From Amycolatopsis dendrobii (GTDB lineage: Bacteria; Actinomycetota; Actinomycetes; Mycobacteriales; Pseudonocardiaceae): a stretch of DNA of 64,000 nucleotides. The position numbers were made by a program, and so were the translations under genes. The stretch lies in NCBI RefSeq assembly GCF_014145675.1, contig NZ_JACGZW010000008.1, forward strand, positions 62,001-126,000. Direction: 5' to 3'. Shown here piece by piece: positions 1 through 9,200 of this stretch. Under the pieces are notes generated by a model. The model had not been told where the DNA came from. It worked only from the letters and a program-made list of their open reading frames with translations, and did no database searches. Position 1 is the stretch's first letter, and every line of letters starts with the position of its first letter.

Positions 1-1374
1 TCGGCGCGGCGGGTGCTGCTCACCGGCTACGCCGACACCGCCGTCGCGATCGACGCGATCAACGAGGTCAAGCTGCACCACTATCTGGTCAAGCCGTGGG
101 AGCCGCCCGCGGAACGGCTGTACCCCGTGCTGGACGACCTGCTCGCCGAATGGCAGTCGACCTACGAGCCGCCGTACGAGGGCATCCGCGTCGTGGGGCA
201 CCGGTTCTCCCCCGCCACGCACCAGCTGCGCGATTTCCTCACCCGGCTGTTGCAGCCGTTCCGTTTCGTCGACGTCGACGAAACGGGGTCGGACGAGGTT
301 CCCGCGGTCGAACTGCCCGACGGCAGGCGGCTGGTGCGGCCGACGCGCACCGAACTGATGGCCGCGCTCGGCCTGCGCGGCGAGCTGTCCCGGCCGCACT
401 ACGACCTGGTGATCGCGGGCGGCGGGCCGACCGGACTGGCCGCCGCGGTGTACGGCGCCTCGGAAGGCCTCGCGACGCTGCTGCTGGACGCGCACGTGCC
501 CGGCGGCCAGGCGGGCACATCCAGCCGGATCGAGAACTACCTCGGTTTCCCGGCCGGGGTGAGCGGAGCCGAACTGACCCGGCGCGCGGTGGCGCAGGCC
601 CGCCGGTTCGGCGCGGAACTGCTCGCCCCGGTCGGCGCGGTGTCGTTGCGCCGCGCGGGCCGCGCGCACCTGATCGGCCTGTCCGACGGCAGGGAGATCG
701 GCGCGGGCAGCGTGCTGCTGGCCACCGGCCTGTCCTACCACCGGCTCGCGGCGGACGGCTGCGACCGGTTCGAAGGAGCCGGGATCTATTACGGCTCAAC
801 GAACTCCGAAGCCGCGTTGTGTGCGGGCCAGCACGTGGTGATCGTCGGCGGCGCGAACTCGGCCGGACAGGCGGCGCTGCACTTCGCCAAGCACGCCGAA
901 CAGGTCACGATGCTCGTCCGCGCACCGTCGCTGGCGACCCGCATGTCCCGCTACCTGGTGGACGAGATCGACGGGACGCCGAACATCGAGGTCCGCGCGA
1001 CCACCGAGGTCGAATCCGTGTCCGGAGCCGCGCATCTGGAACGAATCACGTTGTGCGACAACCGGACCGGCACGGTCGACGAGATCGCCGCGGAGTCCAT
1101 GTTCAGCTTCATCGGCGCCCGCCCCCGCACCGGCTGGCTCGCGGACACGGTGCGGCGCGACACCGGCGGGTACCTGCTCACCGGCTCCGCACTGGCGGGC
1201 CTGCTCGACGAGACCTGGGACCTGCCCCGCGAGCCGATGCTGCTCGAAACGAGCGCGCCGGGGGTGTTCGCGGCCGGGGACGTACGCGCCGACTCGGTGA
1301 AGCGCATCGCGTCGGCGGTCGGCGAAGGGGCGCTCGCGGTGACGCAGATTCACCAGCATGCGGCGGGGGTTTAG
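1..1374 (+). CDS. Receiver-fused FAD pyridine-nucleotide oxidoreductase, 5' end outside the window
   Basis: The frame is open from base 1, so the N-terminus is missing. The first residues match the end of a response-regulator receiver domain (LLTGYADTAVAIDAIN, then the LVKPW lysine-proline switch). After a linker comes a thioredoxin-reductase-like fold with an FAD motif (IAGGGPTGLAAAVY), an NAD(P)H motif (IVGGANSAGQAAL) and a closing FAD-contact motif (GVFAAGDVR). The CxxC pair that follows GV-Y in true thioredoxin reductases is absent; the site reads GIYYGSTNSEA. It is therefore a low-molecular-weight-TrxR-like flavoprotein, probably coupled to a signalling input, and not a thioredoxin reductase. 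Substrate unknown. Confidence 0.85.
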   Translation, partial: SARRVLLTGYADTAVAIDAINEVKLHHYLVKPWEPPAERLYPVLDDLLAEWQSTYEPPYEGIRVVGHRFSPATHQLRDFLTRLLQPFRFVDVDETGSDEVPAVELPDGRRLVRPTRTELMAALGLRGELSRPHYDLVIAGGGPTGLAAAVYGASEGLATLLLDAHVPGGQAGTSSRIENYLGFPAGVSGAELTRRAVAQARRFGAELLAPVGAVSLRRAGRAHLIGLSDGREIGAGSVLLATGLSYHRLAADGCDRFEGAGIYYGSTNSEAALCAGQHVVIVGGANSAGQAALHFAKHAEQVTMLVRAPSLATRMSRYLVDEIDGTPNIEVRATTEVESVSGAAHLERITLCDNRTGTVDEIAAESMFSFIGARPRTGWLADTVRRDTGGYLLTGSALAGLLDETWDLPREPMLLETSAPGVFAAGDVRADSVKRIASAVGEGALAVTQIHQHAAGV

Positions 1375-1416
1375 GACAGGCCTTTCAGTCCGCCCTGCTT
1401 CCGGCAGAGTGAGCCC

Positions 1417-1978
1417 ATGCGCAACCATCGGCGGGAACACGCACTCGGCCTCATCGTCGACCGTTACGTCACTCCCGGCCCCAGCCGAACGCAGCGCCTT
1501 CGCCCGCGCACTCGCCGCCGACGCGCGACAGATCACCGACGACGATCTTCGGGAGCCGTTCGGCTACGAATGGCGGGCACAGCTGACTGCGGCCTGGCTG
1601 GCCGGGCTCGACCGTCGCGAGCGCATCGGCGAACTGCTGCTGGCGAGCAAACTGTGTCGCGCGGGCAAGGGATTCTGCTTCGCCTTGACGCGGTCCGGCA
1701 CCCAGCAGGACGCGCAATTGCCGGTCGACTGCCTCGACCGGTATCTGGCTCGCCCGGACCTGATGTACGACCAGCACTGGGCGATGGCGGCGTTCCTTTG
1801 CCTGGACGCGCGTCTCGGCGCCGGCCACGCGAGCCCCTTCCTCGGGCCGAGCGGGGCATGGCAGCGCTGGACCGCAGCGGCAGCGACGCCGGTCACCGAT
1901 CCCGGATCGCTGCGTCCTCAGATCGGCATGATGTGTTCCTTTGCCGAGCACTGCATGCGATCCGTCGACGAACCTTGA
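1417..1978 (+). pseudogene. DUF6000-family gene with an apparent frameshift and small deletion
   Basis: The bulk of the family signature lies in frame 2: AAWLAGLDRRERIGELLLAS, then CRAGKGFCFALTRSGT and DLMYDQHWAMAAFLCLDARL. The expected N-terminal segment (MRNHRREHALGLIVDRYVTP) is in frame 1, starting at the ATG at 1417. The two join only if a frame change is assumed near 1470, where the residues that normally link them also seem to be missing. A GTG at 1409 could start the intact frame-2 product with an unrelated N-terminus. Function of the family is unknown. Either an assembly error or real decay would explain this; the family assignment is from memory of its conserved segments. Confidence 0.55.
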
Positions 1979-1990
1979 TCGTCCTTCGAG

Positions 1991-2320
1991 TCATCCCGGG
2001 AACAGCAGGCTCGCCAGCAGAACATGCACCGCAGTACCGCCGACGATGCTCAGCACCGCGTTGCGGCGCCACAGATGCAGGCCGATCGTCACCGCCAGCG
2101 CGATCGTCGGGGCGAAGGCGCTCGAAGACGTCCACGACACGTCGCGCAAGCAGTAGACCAGCAGGATCACCATGACCCCCGCAGGCATGCGGGTGCTCAG
2201 GTACTGCACGGTCCGGCTGGCGCGCAGCGGGGCCAGGACTGCGAACGGGAGCGCCCGCAAGCCCCACGTGACCGCGGCGGACACCGCGACCGCGGCCAGC
2301 AGGTAGACGGGGTCAGGCAT
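1991..2320 (-). CDS. azlD: AzlD-family branched-chain amino acid transport subunit
   Basis: This 109-residue protein has four hydrophobic segments and the usual AzlD length and start (MPDPVYLLAAVAVSAAVTWG, then LRALPF). AzlD is the small partner of AzlC in a membrane exporter for branched-chain or related amino acids. The ATG sits inside the end of azlC (8 bp overlap), which indicates translational coupling. The divergent Lrp-type regulator is the expected control gene. Confidence 0.85.
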   Translation of the reverse strand: MPDPVYLLAAVAVSAAVTWGLRALPFAVLAPLRASRTVQYLSTRMPAGVMVILLVYCLRDVSWTSSSAFAPTIALAVTIGLHLWRRNAVLSIVGGTAVHVLLASLLFPG

Positions 2321-3029
2321 TGCTCACGCTCCGTTCGGCGACGAGGCCGCGGACGACCAAGCCGCCGACGAACAGCACGAACGCCGCCAGCAGCATCTGG
2401 CCGGGGAAGACCACGCGGGCCACGACCGCGCTCAAGGCGGCGAGGACGGGCGTAGGCAGGTCTCCCTTGCGGTCGCGGACGGCGTCCAGCGCGAGTACGA
2501 CGAACAAGGCAGTCATGGCGAAGTCCAGGCCGACGACGCCGCTGGGGATGAGCGAGCCGAGCAGGCCGCCCACCGTTGCTCCGCCGACCCAGAACAGGTG
2601 CAGGAACAGTTGCAGCCACAGGATTCGCGCGCCGTTCCACTCGCGGGCGGCGTCCGTTGTGGACAGTGCGTAGGCCTCGTCGGTGAGGGCGAACGTGCTG
2701 TACGCGCGCGCTCCGCGACCGCGTACGCGGTGCAGCGGGAAGGACAGCGCGTAGAAGACGTGCCGGACATTGACCAGGAACGCCGAGAGCCCGATCGACG
2801 CCAGCGGGGCCGCCGCCGCGGCCAGGCCGATGAGCAGGAACTCGAACGAGCCCGCGTAGATGAACGTGGTGAAGACCGTCGCCCACCACCAGGCGAGGCC
2901 CGAATGCGTGAGGAACGCGCCGAACGCGAGTCCGAGCGGGACCAGGCCGATCCCGACGGACCCGCAGTCCTTCAGCGCGGCCAATGCGGGCGGGCGATCA
3001 CGAACAGCCAGGTCGGACACGGTTTCCAC
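2313..3029 (-). CDS. azlC: AzlC-family amino acid exporter subunit
   Basis: The 238-residue membrane protein carries the AzlC core: GLVPLGLAFGAFLTHSG near the N-terminus, a polar loop (SIGLSAFLVNVRHVFYALS) and four or more further hydrophobic helices. The GTG at 3029 is the start that leaves room for a promoter before the divergent regulator. With AzlD it should form the inner-membrane export channel. The pair is transcribed away from the Lrp gene, from a shared 63-bp intergenic region. Confidence 0.87.
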   Translation of the reverse strand: METVSDLAVRDRPPALAALKDCGSVGIGLVPLGLAFGAFLTHSGLAWWWATVFTTFIYAGSFEFLLIGLAAAAAPLASIGLSAFLVNVRHVFYALSFPLHRVRGRGARAYSTFALTDEAYALSTTDAAREWNGARILWLQLFLHLFWVGGATVGGLLGSLIPSGVVGLDFAMTALFVVLALDAVRDRKGDLPTPVLAALSAVVARVVFPGQMLLAAFVLFVGGLVVRGLVAERSVSNA

Positions 3030-3080
3030 GCTTGGAACACTACGTCAGCTCGTGGCTAATTTGGTGTCCGATCATGGCGC

Positions 3081-3086
3081 TAGAAT
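3081..3086 (+). promoter_or_regulatory. Possible -10 element for a leaderless lrp transcript
   Basis: TAGAAT lies exactly six bases before the GTG at 3093, so transcription would begin at or next to the start codon. There is no Shine-Dalgarno sequence in between. No clear -35 match was found. Confidence 0.45.
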
Positions 3087-3092
3087 GGGCCA

Positions 3093-3551
3093 GTGAGCAA
3101 TGTAGTGCGGCTGGATGCGCTGGATCGGGATATTTTGTTTCACCTCCGTCAGGACGGGAGGCTGACCAACGTCGAACTCGCCAAACGGGTCGGGCTCACC
3201 CCTCCCCCGTGCCTGCGCCGGGTGAAGCGCCTCGAGGACGCCGGAGTGATCGCCGGGTACCGCGCGGTGATCGACCCGGAAACCGTCGGCCGGGGGCTGG
3301 AAACGCTCATCGACCTGGAGGTCTACGCGACCGACCGGGCGACGATCGAGGCGCTCGAGGACACCGTCGCCTCCTACGAGGAGGTCATCGAGTTCCGCCG
3401 CCTCTTCGGCCGCCCCGACTACTTCATCCGCGTCGCGGTCGCCGACCACGCCGCGTACGAGGAATTCCAGACGCGGAAGCTCTCCGGACTGCCGGGGGTT
3501 TTGCGCGTCACGTCGCACCTGACGATGAAGAAGATCAAGGGCGACGCCTGA
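3093..3551 (+). CDS. Lrp/AsnC-family transcriptional regulator
   Basis: The 152-residue protein has an N-terminal winged helix (LDALDRDILFHLRQDGRLTN, then VELAKRVGLTPPPCLRRVKRLEDAGVI) followed by the RAM/AsnC ligand-binding domain (DYFIRVAVADHAAYEEF). Family members bind amino acids and form octamers on DNA. Its position back-to-back with azlCD makes it the likely activator or repressor of that exporter. The GTG start at 3093 has no ribosome-binding site, in line with a leaderless message. Confidence 0.9.
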   Translation: MSNVVRLDALDRDILFHLRQDGRLTNVELAKRVGLTPPPCLRRVKRLEDAGVIAGYRAVIDPETVGRGLETLIDLEVYATDRATIEALEDTVASYEEVIEFRRLFGRPDYFIRVAVADHAAYEEFQTRKLSGLPGVLRVTSHLTMKKIKGDA

Positions 3552-3595
3552 GTCCGGGAAGGAAGGCCCCGGCCGGGAAGGGCCTGGCAGCGGGT

Positions 3596-4486
3596 TCAGC
3601 GCCGGATCGTGGGCGGCAGCAGAAACGGATAAGTGCGGCGGCGGACGGTGCGCTGCCAGAACCGGTCGGCTTTGCGCAGCCGCTGGACGATTGCCCACAT
3701 CCGCGCGTCGCCTGCGTAATAGCGAGCCACTTCCCCGCTGCTCAGCGGAACCTCGAGGCGCTCGTTGGCCTGTTCCAGGAAGACCGGCACCAGGGAATCG
3801 AGCCGGTCCTTGTACAGGTTGCCGAGGAAATCGAGGACGATGCCGCGCGTCGAGTAGTACTTGTCCGTGGCTGCCTTGAGCATGACTGCCTTGACCGCGC
3901 CGCGCAGGATCCACGGCAGGGACGTGAGCAGCAACCCCACGTCGGCCTGCTCCCGGCCGCGGCCGTCCCGCAGGAACGGGGTGGTGACGTCGACGAACAC
4001 GAGTTCCCCGTCGAGGTCGAACCAGTTGCTGGCCTGGGCGTCGAGCCCCAGGTCGGGTCGGGCCGCCCGTCCGATCGCGGTCAGGTATCGCGCGAAGAAG
4101 GACTTCGCCCAGCCGAGATCCCGGGTGTGCAGCAGCTTCGAGCACAGCTGTGCCGGCGGCAGCGCTTCCTGGACGCAGTAGGCGACGCCGCCGCTTCGTC
4201 CCCGCGACAGGTAGCGCAACTCGGTAGGCGCCACCGTGATGCCGTGAGCGCTCAACTGCCCAACATAGCGGGCGAGTGTTTCTTCGTACCGCTGAAACCG
4301 ATCGTAGTCCGGGAACGGCGGAAGCCGCTTGCAGGCGAACGTTCCCTCGCCGGTGCGGACTTTGAGGACCAGCGTGTCCTCGCCGTGGCCGAGAACGTCG
4401 AAGACGCCGTAGTCGCCGGACCGCAAGGCGGCCTGCACTTGGCGCTCCAACGCATCGAGGTCGCGAGGCGCGATGGCTAGGGACAC
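3596..4486 (-). CDS. DUF6206-family protein with kinase-like features
   Basis: The GTG at 4486 gives 296 residues and has AGGGAG seven bases upstream; it overlaps the thioesterase gene by 10 bp, so it belongs to the PKS operon. The order of motifs resembles small-molecule kinases: VLGHGEDTLVLKV near residues 31-43 (glycine-rich loop), ACKRLPPFPD with Lys53, then GLDAQASNW (Asp149, Asn154) and FVDVTTPF (Asp166), like catalytic-loop and metal-binding Asp positions. The C-terminus ends in the family signature WQRTVRRRTYPFLLPP. The family has no established function. A phosphotransferase acting on the cluster product or for self-protection is my inference. Confidence 0.7.
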   Translation of the reverse strand: MSLAIAPRDLDALERQVQAALRSGDYGVFDVLGHGEDTLVLKVRTGEGTFACKRLPPFPDYDRFQRYEETLARYVGQLSAHGITVAPTELRYLSRGRSGGVAYCVQEALPPAQLCSKLLHTRDLGWAKSFFARYLTAIGRAARPDLGLDAQASNWFDLDGELVFVDVTTPFLRDGRGREQADVGLLLTSLPWILRGAVKAVMLKAATDKYYSTRGIVLDFLGNLYKDRLDSLVPVFLEQANERLEVPLSSGEVARYYAGDARMWAIVQRLRKADRFWQRTVRRRTYPFLLPPTIRR

Positions 4487-5211
4487 AACGGTTCTCCCTT
4501 GTCCGAGGCAGACCGGAAGACCGCGAGCTCCGCGCGGAGGGCGTTCAGCACTCGCGACCGGCCCGCGCCTGCGAGAAAGAAATGCCCGCCGGCGACCTGA
4601 CGAACCACTAGCGACCCCTGCGTGTAAGAGCGCCATGCCTCGACCTCTACGGCATTGGCCAGCGGATCGTCGCTGCCGCGGAACGCGGTGACCGGGCAGC
4701 GCAGGGGTCTGCGCGGCGTCCACGCATAGCTGTCGCAGAGGGCGAGATCGGCCCGCAGCACCGCGCTCTCGGGAACCGCGTGCTGCCCGGCCGCGGACAG
4801 CACCTCCGCATCGGACACCTGCGCGGGACCGTAGAGATGCGGTGCCCGGCTTCCGGAAACGAACAGGTGCAGCGGCTCGCCGTGGCCGCGGTCGCGCAAC
4901 CGGCAGCTGAGTTCGTAGGCCAGCAGCGCGCCCATGCTGTGGCCGAAGAACGCATACCGATCAGCCAATCCGTGCGCGATCAGCGTTTCGGCCAGCTCGT
5001 CGGCCAACGGCTCGAGGCCGGCGTGCGGGCGAGCCCGGACGTGGCGGTCGCGTCCCGGCAGCAGGACCGGAACGACCTGGGCGACCCCGGCGAGATGCCG
5101 CTGCCAGCCCTGATAGGTCGACGCGGTCCCGCCGGCGTGGTGCAGGCAGACGAGCCGCGGGACAGCGCCCGTCTCGCCGCTGAATCCTGGCAGCCACGGG
5201 GTGTCCGGCAC
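4477..5211 (-). CDS. Type II thioesterase
   Basis: This 244-residue alpha/beta hydrolase matches GrsT/RifR-type editing thioesterases: LVCLHHAGGTASTYQGW at residues 20-36, the nucleophile elbow GHSMG with Ser92, an Asp in FRGSDDPLA, and His in GGHFFLAG. Such enzymes remove stalled or wrong acyl groups from carrier proteins. The GTG at 5211 follows the epimerase stop by 19 bp and the stop codon overlaps the DUF6206 start, so the gene is part of the PKS operon. The megasynthase has no thioesterase domain of its own, which fits a role in proofreading rather than release. Confidence 0.88.
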   Translation of the reverse strand: MPDTPWLPGFSGETGAVPRLVCLHHAGGTASTYQGWQRHLAGVAQVVPVLLPGRDRHVRARPHAGLEPLADELAETLIAHGLADRYAFFGHSMGALLAYELSCRLRDRGHGEPLHLFVSGSRAPHLYGPAQVSDAEVLSAAGQHAVPESAVLRADLALCDSYAWTPRRPLRCPVTAFRGSDDPLANAVEVEAWRSYTQGSLVVRQVAGGHFFLAGAGRSRVLNALRAELAVFRSASDKGEPLCP

Positions 5212-5230
5212 CGGCGACCCGGGGTGCTCG

Positions 5231-6244
5231 CTATCGCTTGACGTGTCGCCGCCCCTCCTCCGACCCTAGCCAGTCGATCGTGCGCCGCATGCCGTCCTCG
5301 AATCCCACGTCGCCGTCGAAGGCGAAGTCGTGTCTCGCCCGGTCGATGGGGAACAACTGGTTCCGTTCGAACAGATGCACCGCGTGCCGGGTCAGCATCG
5401 GGCGTCCGCGCAAGCGCAGCGCGCCGTAGACAGCTTCGAAGGCCAGCGCGAGCCCGGTCGCGATCGGTGCCGGCAGGTTCAGCTTGGGCTCGCCGACGCC
5501 CAGTCCGCGGGCGAGCGCCCGGAGGTACTCGCGCCAGGTGGTCTCCTCGTTGTCCCGCAGGTTGTACACCCCGCCGACCGCGGATTCGGCTGCCGCGGCG
5601 GCGATCATGGCGTCGGCCACGTTGTCCACGTACACCAGGCCGGCCGGTGCTCTGCCGCCGCGGACATACATCATTTGCCCTCGCAGCAGCAGATTGGCGA
5701 CCTCGACGACGAAGTCCTTGCTGCCCGGTCCGTACACCGAGACCGGTCGCACGATCGTCAGCGGCACGCCGCCTTCAGCGGCCGCCCGGCGGACTTCTCG
5801 TTCGCCGAGCAGCTTGCTGCGGTTGTAGGGCAGCCCCACGTCTCGCGGCGGGACGTTCTCGGAGCAGGGCCGCGTCGGATAGCCGTAGACATCGGTGGTG
5901 CTGACGTGCACGAAACGGCGCACCGTGCCGGCACGGGCGGCGGCCCGGACGAGATTCGCCGCGCCTTCGACGTTGACTTCGCGGAACTCGCTCCACGCAC
6001 CCCAGTCCGCGGACTTCCCGGCGCAGTTGTAAACGCATCCGGCGCCGTCCGCCGCCTCGTTCAGCGCGTCCGGATCGGACAGTGCGCCGACGTGGAACTC
6101 GACGGGCAAGCCCGCCAGGCCCCGGCGATCGCTGTGCGCCCGGACCAGGGCGCGAACGCGATGTCCTCGCTCGGCCAGCCGGCGGACCAGGCGGCCGCCG
6201 ATGAAGCCGCTCGCGCCGGCCACCAGCACGGTCTCCCCGGTCAC
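5231..6244 (-). CDS. NAD(P)-dependent extended SDR, ketone reductase/epimerase-like
   Basis: The 337-residue protein begins with a Rossmann motif (VLVAGASGFIGGRLVRRL) and has the catalytic pair in PYNRSKLLGE (YxxxK) and a preceding HVSTTDVYGY segment. Its shape is that of 3-beta-hydroxysteroid dehydrogenase-like or dihydroflavonol-reductase-like SDRs. The GTG start at 6244 overlaps the PKS stop by four bases (GTGA), so it is co-translated with the megasynthase. Because that enzyme has no ketoreductase domain, this SDR is the best candidate to reduce a keto group of the released amino ketone, much as 3-ketosphinganine reductase does. That assignment is inferred. Confidence 0.8.
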   Translation of the reverse strand: MTGETVLVAGASGFIGGRLVRRLAERGHRVRALVRAHSDRRGLAGLPVEFHVGALSDPDALNEAADGAGCVYNCAGKSADWGAWSEFREVNVEGAANLVRAAARAGTVRRFVHVSTTDVYGYPTRPCSENVPPRDVGLPYNRSKLLGEREVRRAAAEGGVPLTIVRPVSVYGPGSKDFVVEVANLLLRGQMMYVRGGRAPAGLVYVDNVADAMIAAAAAESAVGGVYNLRDNEETTWREYLRALARGLGVGEPKLNLPAPIATGLALAFEAVYGALRLRGRPMLTRHAVHLFERNQLFPIDRARHDFAFDGDVGFEDGMRRTIDWLGSEEGRRHVKR

Positions 6245-9200
6245 GGCCGGACTCCCGCCGCGCGCATGGCCTCGACCAGCCGGTCGAGCGAGTATTCGAT
6301 GTCGTCCTCGGCATGGTCGGCGTTGACGAAGAACCGCAGCCGGCACTGGTCGCGCTCGACCGCCGGATAGCCGATGGGCATGGCGTTCACGCCCATGGCG
6401 AGCAGCGCGTTCGAGACCGCGATCGCAGGCTCCCATTCGCCGATGACGACCGGGATCACCGCCGATGCGCGGGACACCCCGATGTCCAGCCCCCGCGCCC
6501 TCGCCGCGGTCCTGAACAGGTCCGCGAGTTCCCGCACCCTGGCGACCCGCTCGGGTTCTTCTTTGACGACCCGGATCGCCTCCAGCGCCGCACCGGCGTT
6601 GGCGGGCGAGATCCCGGTGCTGAAAATGTAGAGCGGCGCGGTGTATTCGAGGTATTCGATCACCGGCGCGCGGCCCGCGAGGTACCCGCCGAGGCTGCCG
6701 AGAGCTTTGCTCAGCGTTCCCATCCAGAGGTCGACGTCGGCGCGGTCGACGCCGAAGTGCTCGCCGATGCCCGCGCCCGTGGCGCCGAGAACGCCGATCG
6801 AGTGCGCTTCGTCGACCATGAGCATCGCGCCGTGCCGCTTGGCGACTTCGACGAACCGCGGCAGGTCGGGGATGTCGCCGTCCTGGCTGTAGGCGCCTTC
6901 GAGCACGATCAAGGTCCGGCGGTGCCGGTCGCGCGCCGCGCGGAGCCGCTCGTCGAGGGAAGCCCAGTCGTTGTGCGGGAACGGCTGGCGCTGTGCTCCT
7001 GACAAGACGCAGCCGCGCACGATGCTGTCGTGGATCCAGCGGTCGTGCAGGACGAGGTCCGGCGGGCCGAACAGATGCCCGACGGTGGCCACGTTGGCCG
7101 AGTGGCCGCCCGCGAAGACCATCGCGTCCTCGGTGCCGAGGAACCCGGCGATTTCCGCCGCGAGTTCCTTGTGCACCGGCGTTTGGCCGCACAGCAGCGG
7201 GGTGGCCGACGCCGAGGTTCCGTAGCGGTCGACGGCGGCTTTGGCCGCTTCGCGGACTCGACGGTGGTGGGACAGTGCCAGATAGTTGAACGCCGAGAAG
7301 TTGACTGTCCGCTTGCCGTCGATCGTCGCGTGCCCGGAATTGCCGCCGTCGTGGACCCGGTCGTAGGGATTCGCGCCGCCGCGTTCGACCTGGCGCCGGC
7401 GTTGCCGCAAGGCGAGGTACTCCGGCCACTGCTCGAATCCGGTCCTTTCCCGGACCTCGGCGGGCTCGAGGGCCTCCGGCTCGCCCTCGCCCGCTTCCAG
7501 GAGCTCCGTCAGCTGCGCCACGGTCGGATCCTCCGCGAGTGCTTGCCGCACCCGCTCGGCCTGCCGCTCGGGCAGCGGGCCGAAGTGGCGCCGCAGTTCG
7601 GTCACCATCAGCGAGTCGAATCCGAGATCCGCGCCCAGCCGGGCGTGCGAGGGGATCTGGTCCGGGGCGAACCCGGACACCCTCGCCAGGTGGTGCAGAA
7701 GTCTTCGCCGGGTCAGAACCGGAATCGCGGTCGCCGGATCGCGTCCGGCCGGGGCCTCCCGGGTCTCCCCCTCCGCGCTGCCCGTCGCCGCCGCGGTGAA
7801 CCAGCAGGAGCTCGGTTCGCGCACGGAATGCGGGACGTCGACGGGCACGCGGGTCCGGTGCCGGTCGAGCGCCGCCCAGTCCACGCTGCCGTCGGAACAG
7901 TGCAGCCGCCCCAGCGAACGCAGCAGTGTCTCCCACTCGCGTCCCGGCCGCAGCGACGGCAGCCAGAGTGCTTCGGCCGGGTCTGCGGTCATTGCCCGGC
8001 CCAGCGTGAGCAGTGTCTGGTTCGGACCGATTTCGGCGAAGGCGTCGCACCCGAGCCGCCGCAGCGCGGCGAACCCGTCCGCGAACAACACCGGGCTGAG
8101 CACATGGTCCGCCCAGTAGTTCTCGTCGACGCCGCCGACCGGTTCGCCGGTCAGGTCGCTGATCCAGGGCGTCGCCGGCGCGGCGAAATCCACCTCCTTG
8201 GCGGCATCGCGCAGAGGCGGCGCGGCTCCGGCCATCATCGGCGAGTGGAACGCGTGCGAGACCCGCAAGGACCGGACGTCGACCGCGCTCGCCTCGAGTT
8301 CGCGCCGGGCGGAGGCGATCGGTGCGGGCGGTCCGGCCAGCACCAGGTGATCGGGCGCGTTCACCGCGGCGACCGCGATCCCCGGCTGCCGGAGGGCGAC
8401 CGCCCGGACGACCTCCGCGTCGCCGACGCAGGCGATCATCTCGCCGCCCGCGCTGTGCTCCTCCATGTACCGCGCGCGCAAGGCGACGAGCGCGAGTACG
8501 TCGTCGAACTGGACCGCGCCGGAAATACAGGCGGCGCTGTAGGCCCCGACACTGTGGCCCAGCACTGCCGCCGGCCGAACTCCGAGCGAGATCCACAGCC
8601 GGGCGAGGGCGACCTCCAAGGCGACAAGAGCGGGCTGGCAGTAGCGCGTTCGCGTCAGCCAGTCCTCGCTTTGCCCGGCAAGAAGCAGCTCCGGAAGCGG
8701 ACGGTCGAGCAACGGCCGCAGCACCAGGCCCGCTTGGTCGATGGTGTCCCGGAACGACGGATGCCCCTCGTAAAGTTCGCGCCCCATTCCGGCGTAGTGC
8801 GATCCCTGCCCGCTGAACACGAACGCGACTCGCCGGCGCTCGCCCCGGTCGACGTCCCGCGCCACGGCAGCGGACGGGGTGTCCGCGGCGAGGGCGGCCA
8901 GCGCGGCGTCGAGTTGTTTCGCGCCGGCGCCGACCGCAGCACCGCGATACCGCAACAGCGCGCGTCCGGTGTTGGCGGCGCGGCACAGGTCGTCCAGTCC
9001 GGCCTCCGGGTTCGCGGCGAGGTGCCTGCGGTAGTCGCCGGCCAGCGTGCGCAACGCGGTGGGCGTGTGCCCGGACAGGCAGAGCACGTGCGCGGCTCGT
9101 TCCGGCGCCGTGCCGGCGGGTTCTCCCCGCGGGGCTTGCTCGAGGACGACGTGCGCGTTCGCGCCGCCGAATCCGAACGAGCTGACGGCGGCGCGGGCGG

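Noticed and set aside
1..1374. Annotation as thioredoxin reductase trxB
   Set aside because: The CxxC active site is missing and a receiver domain precedes the flavoprotein.
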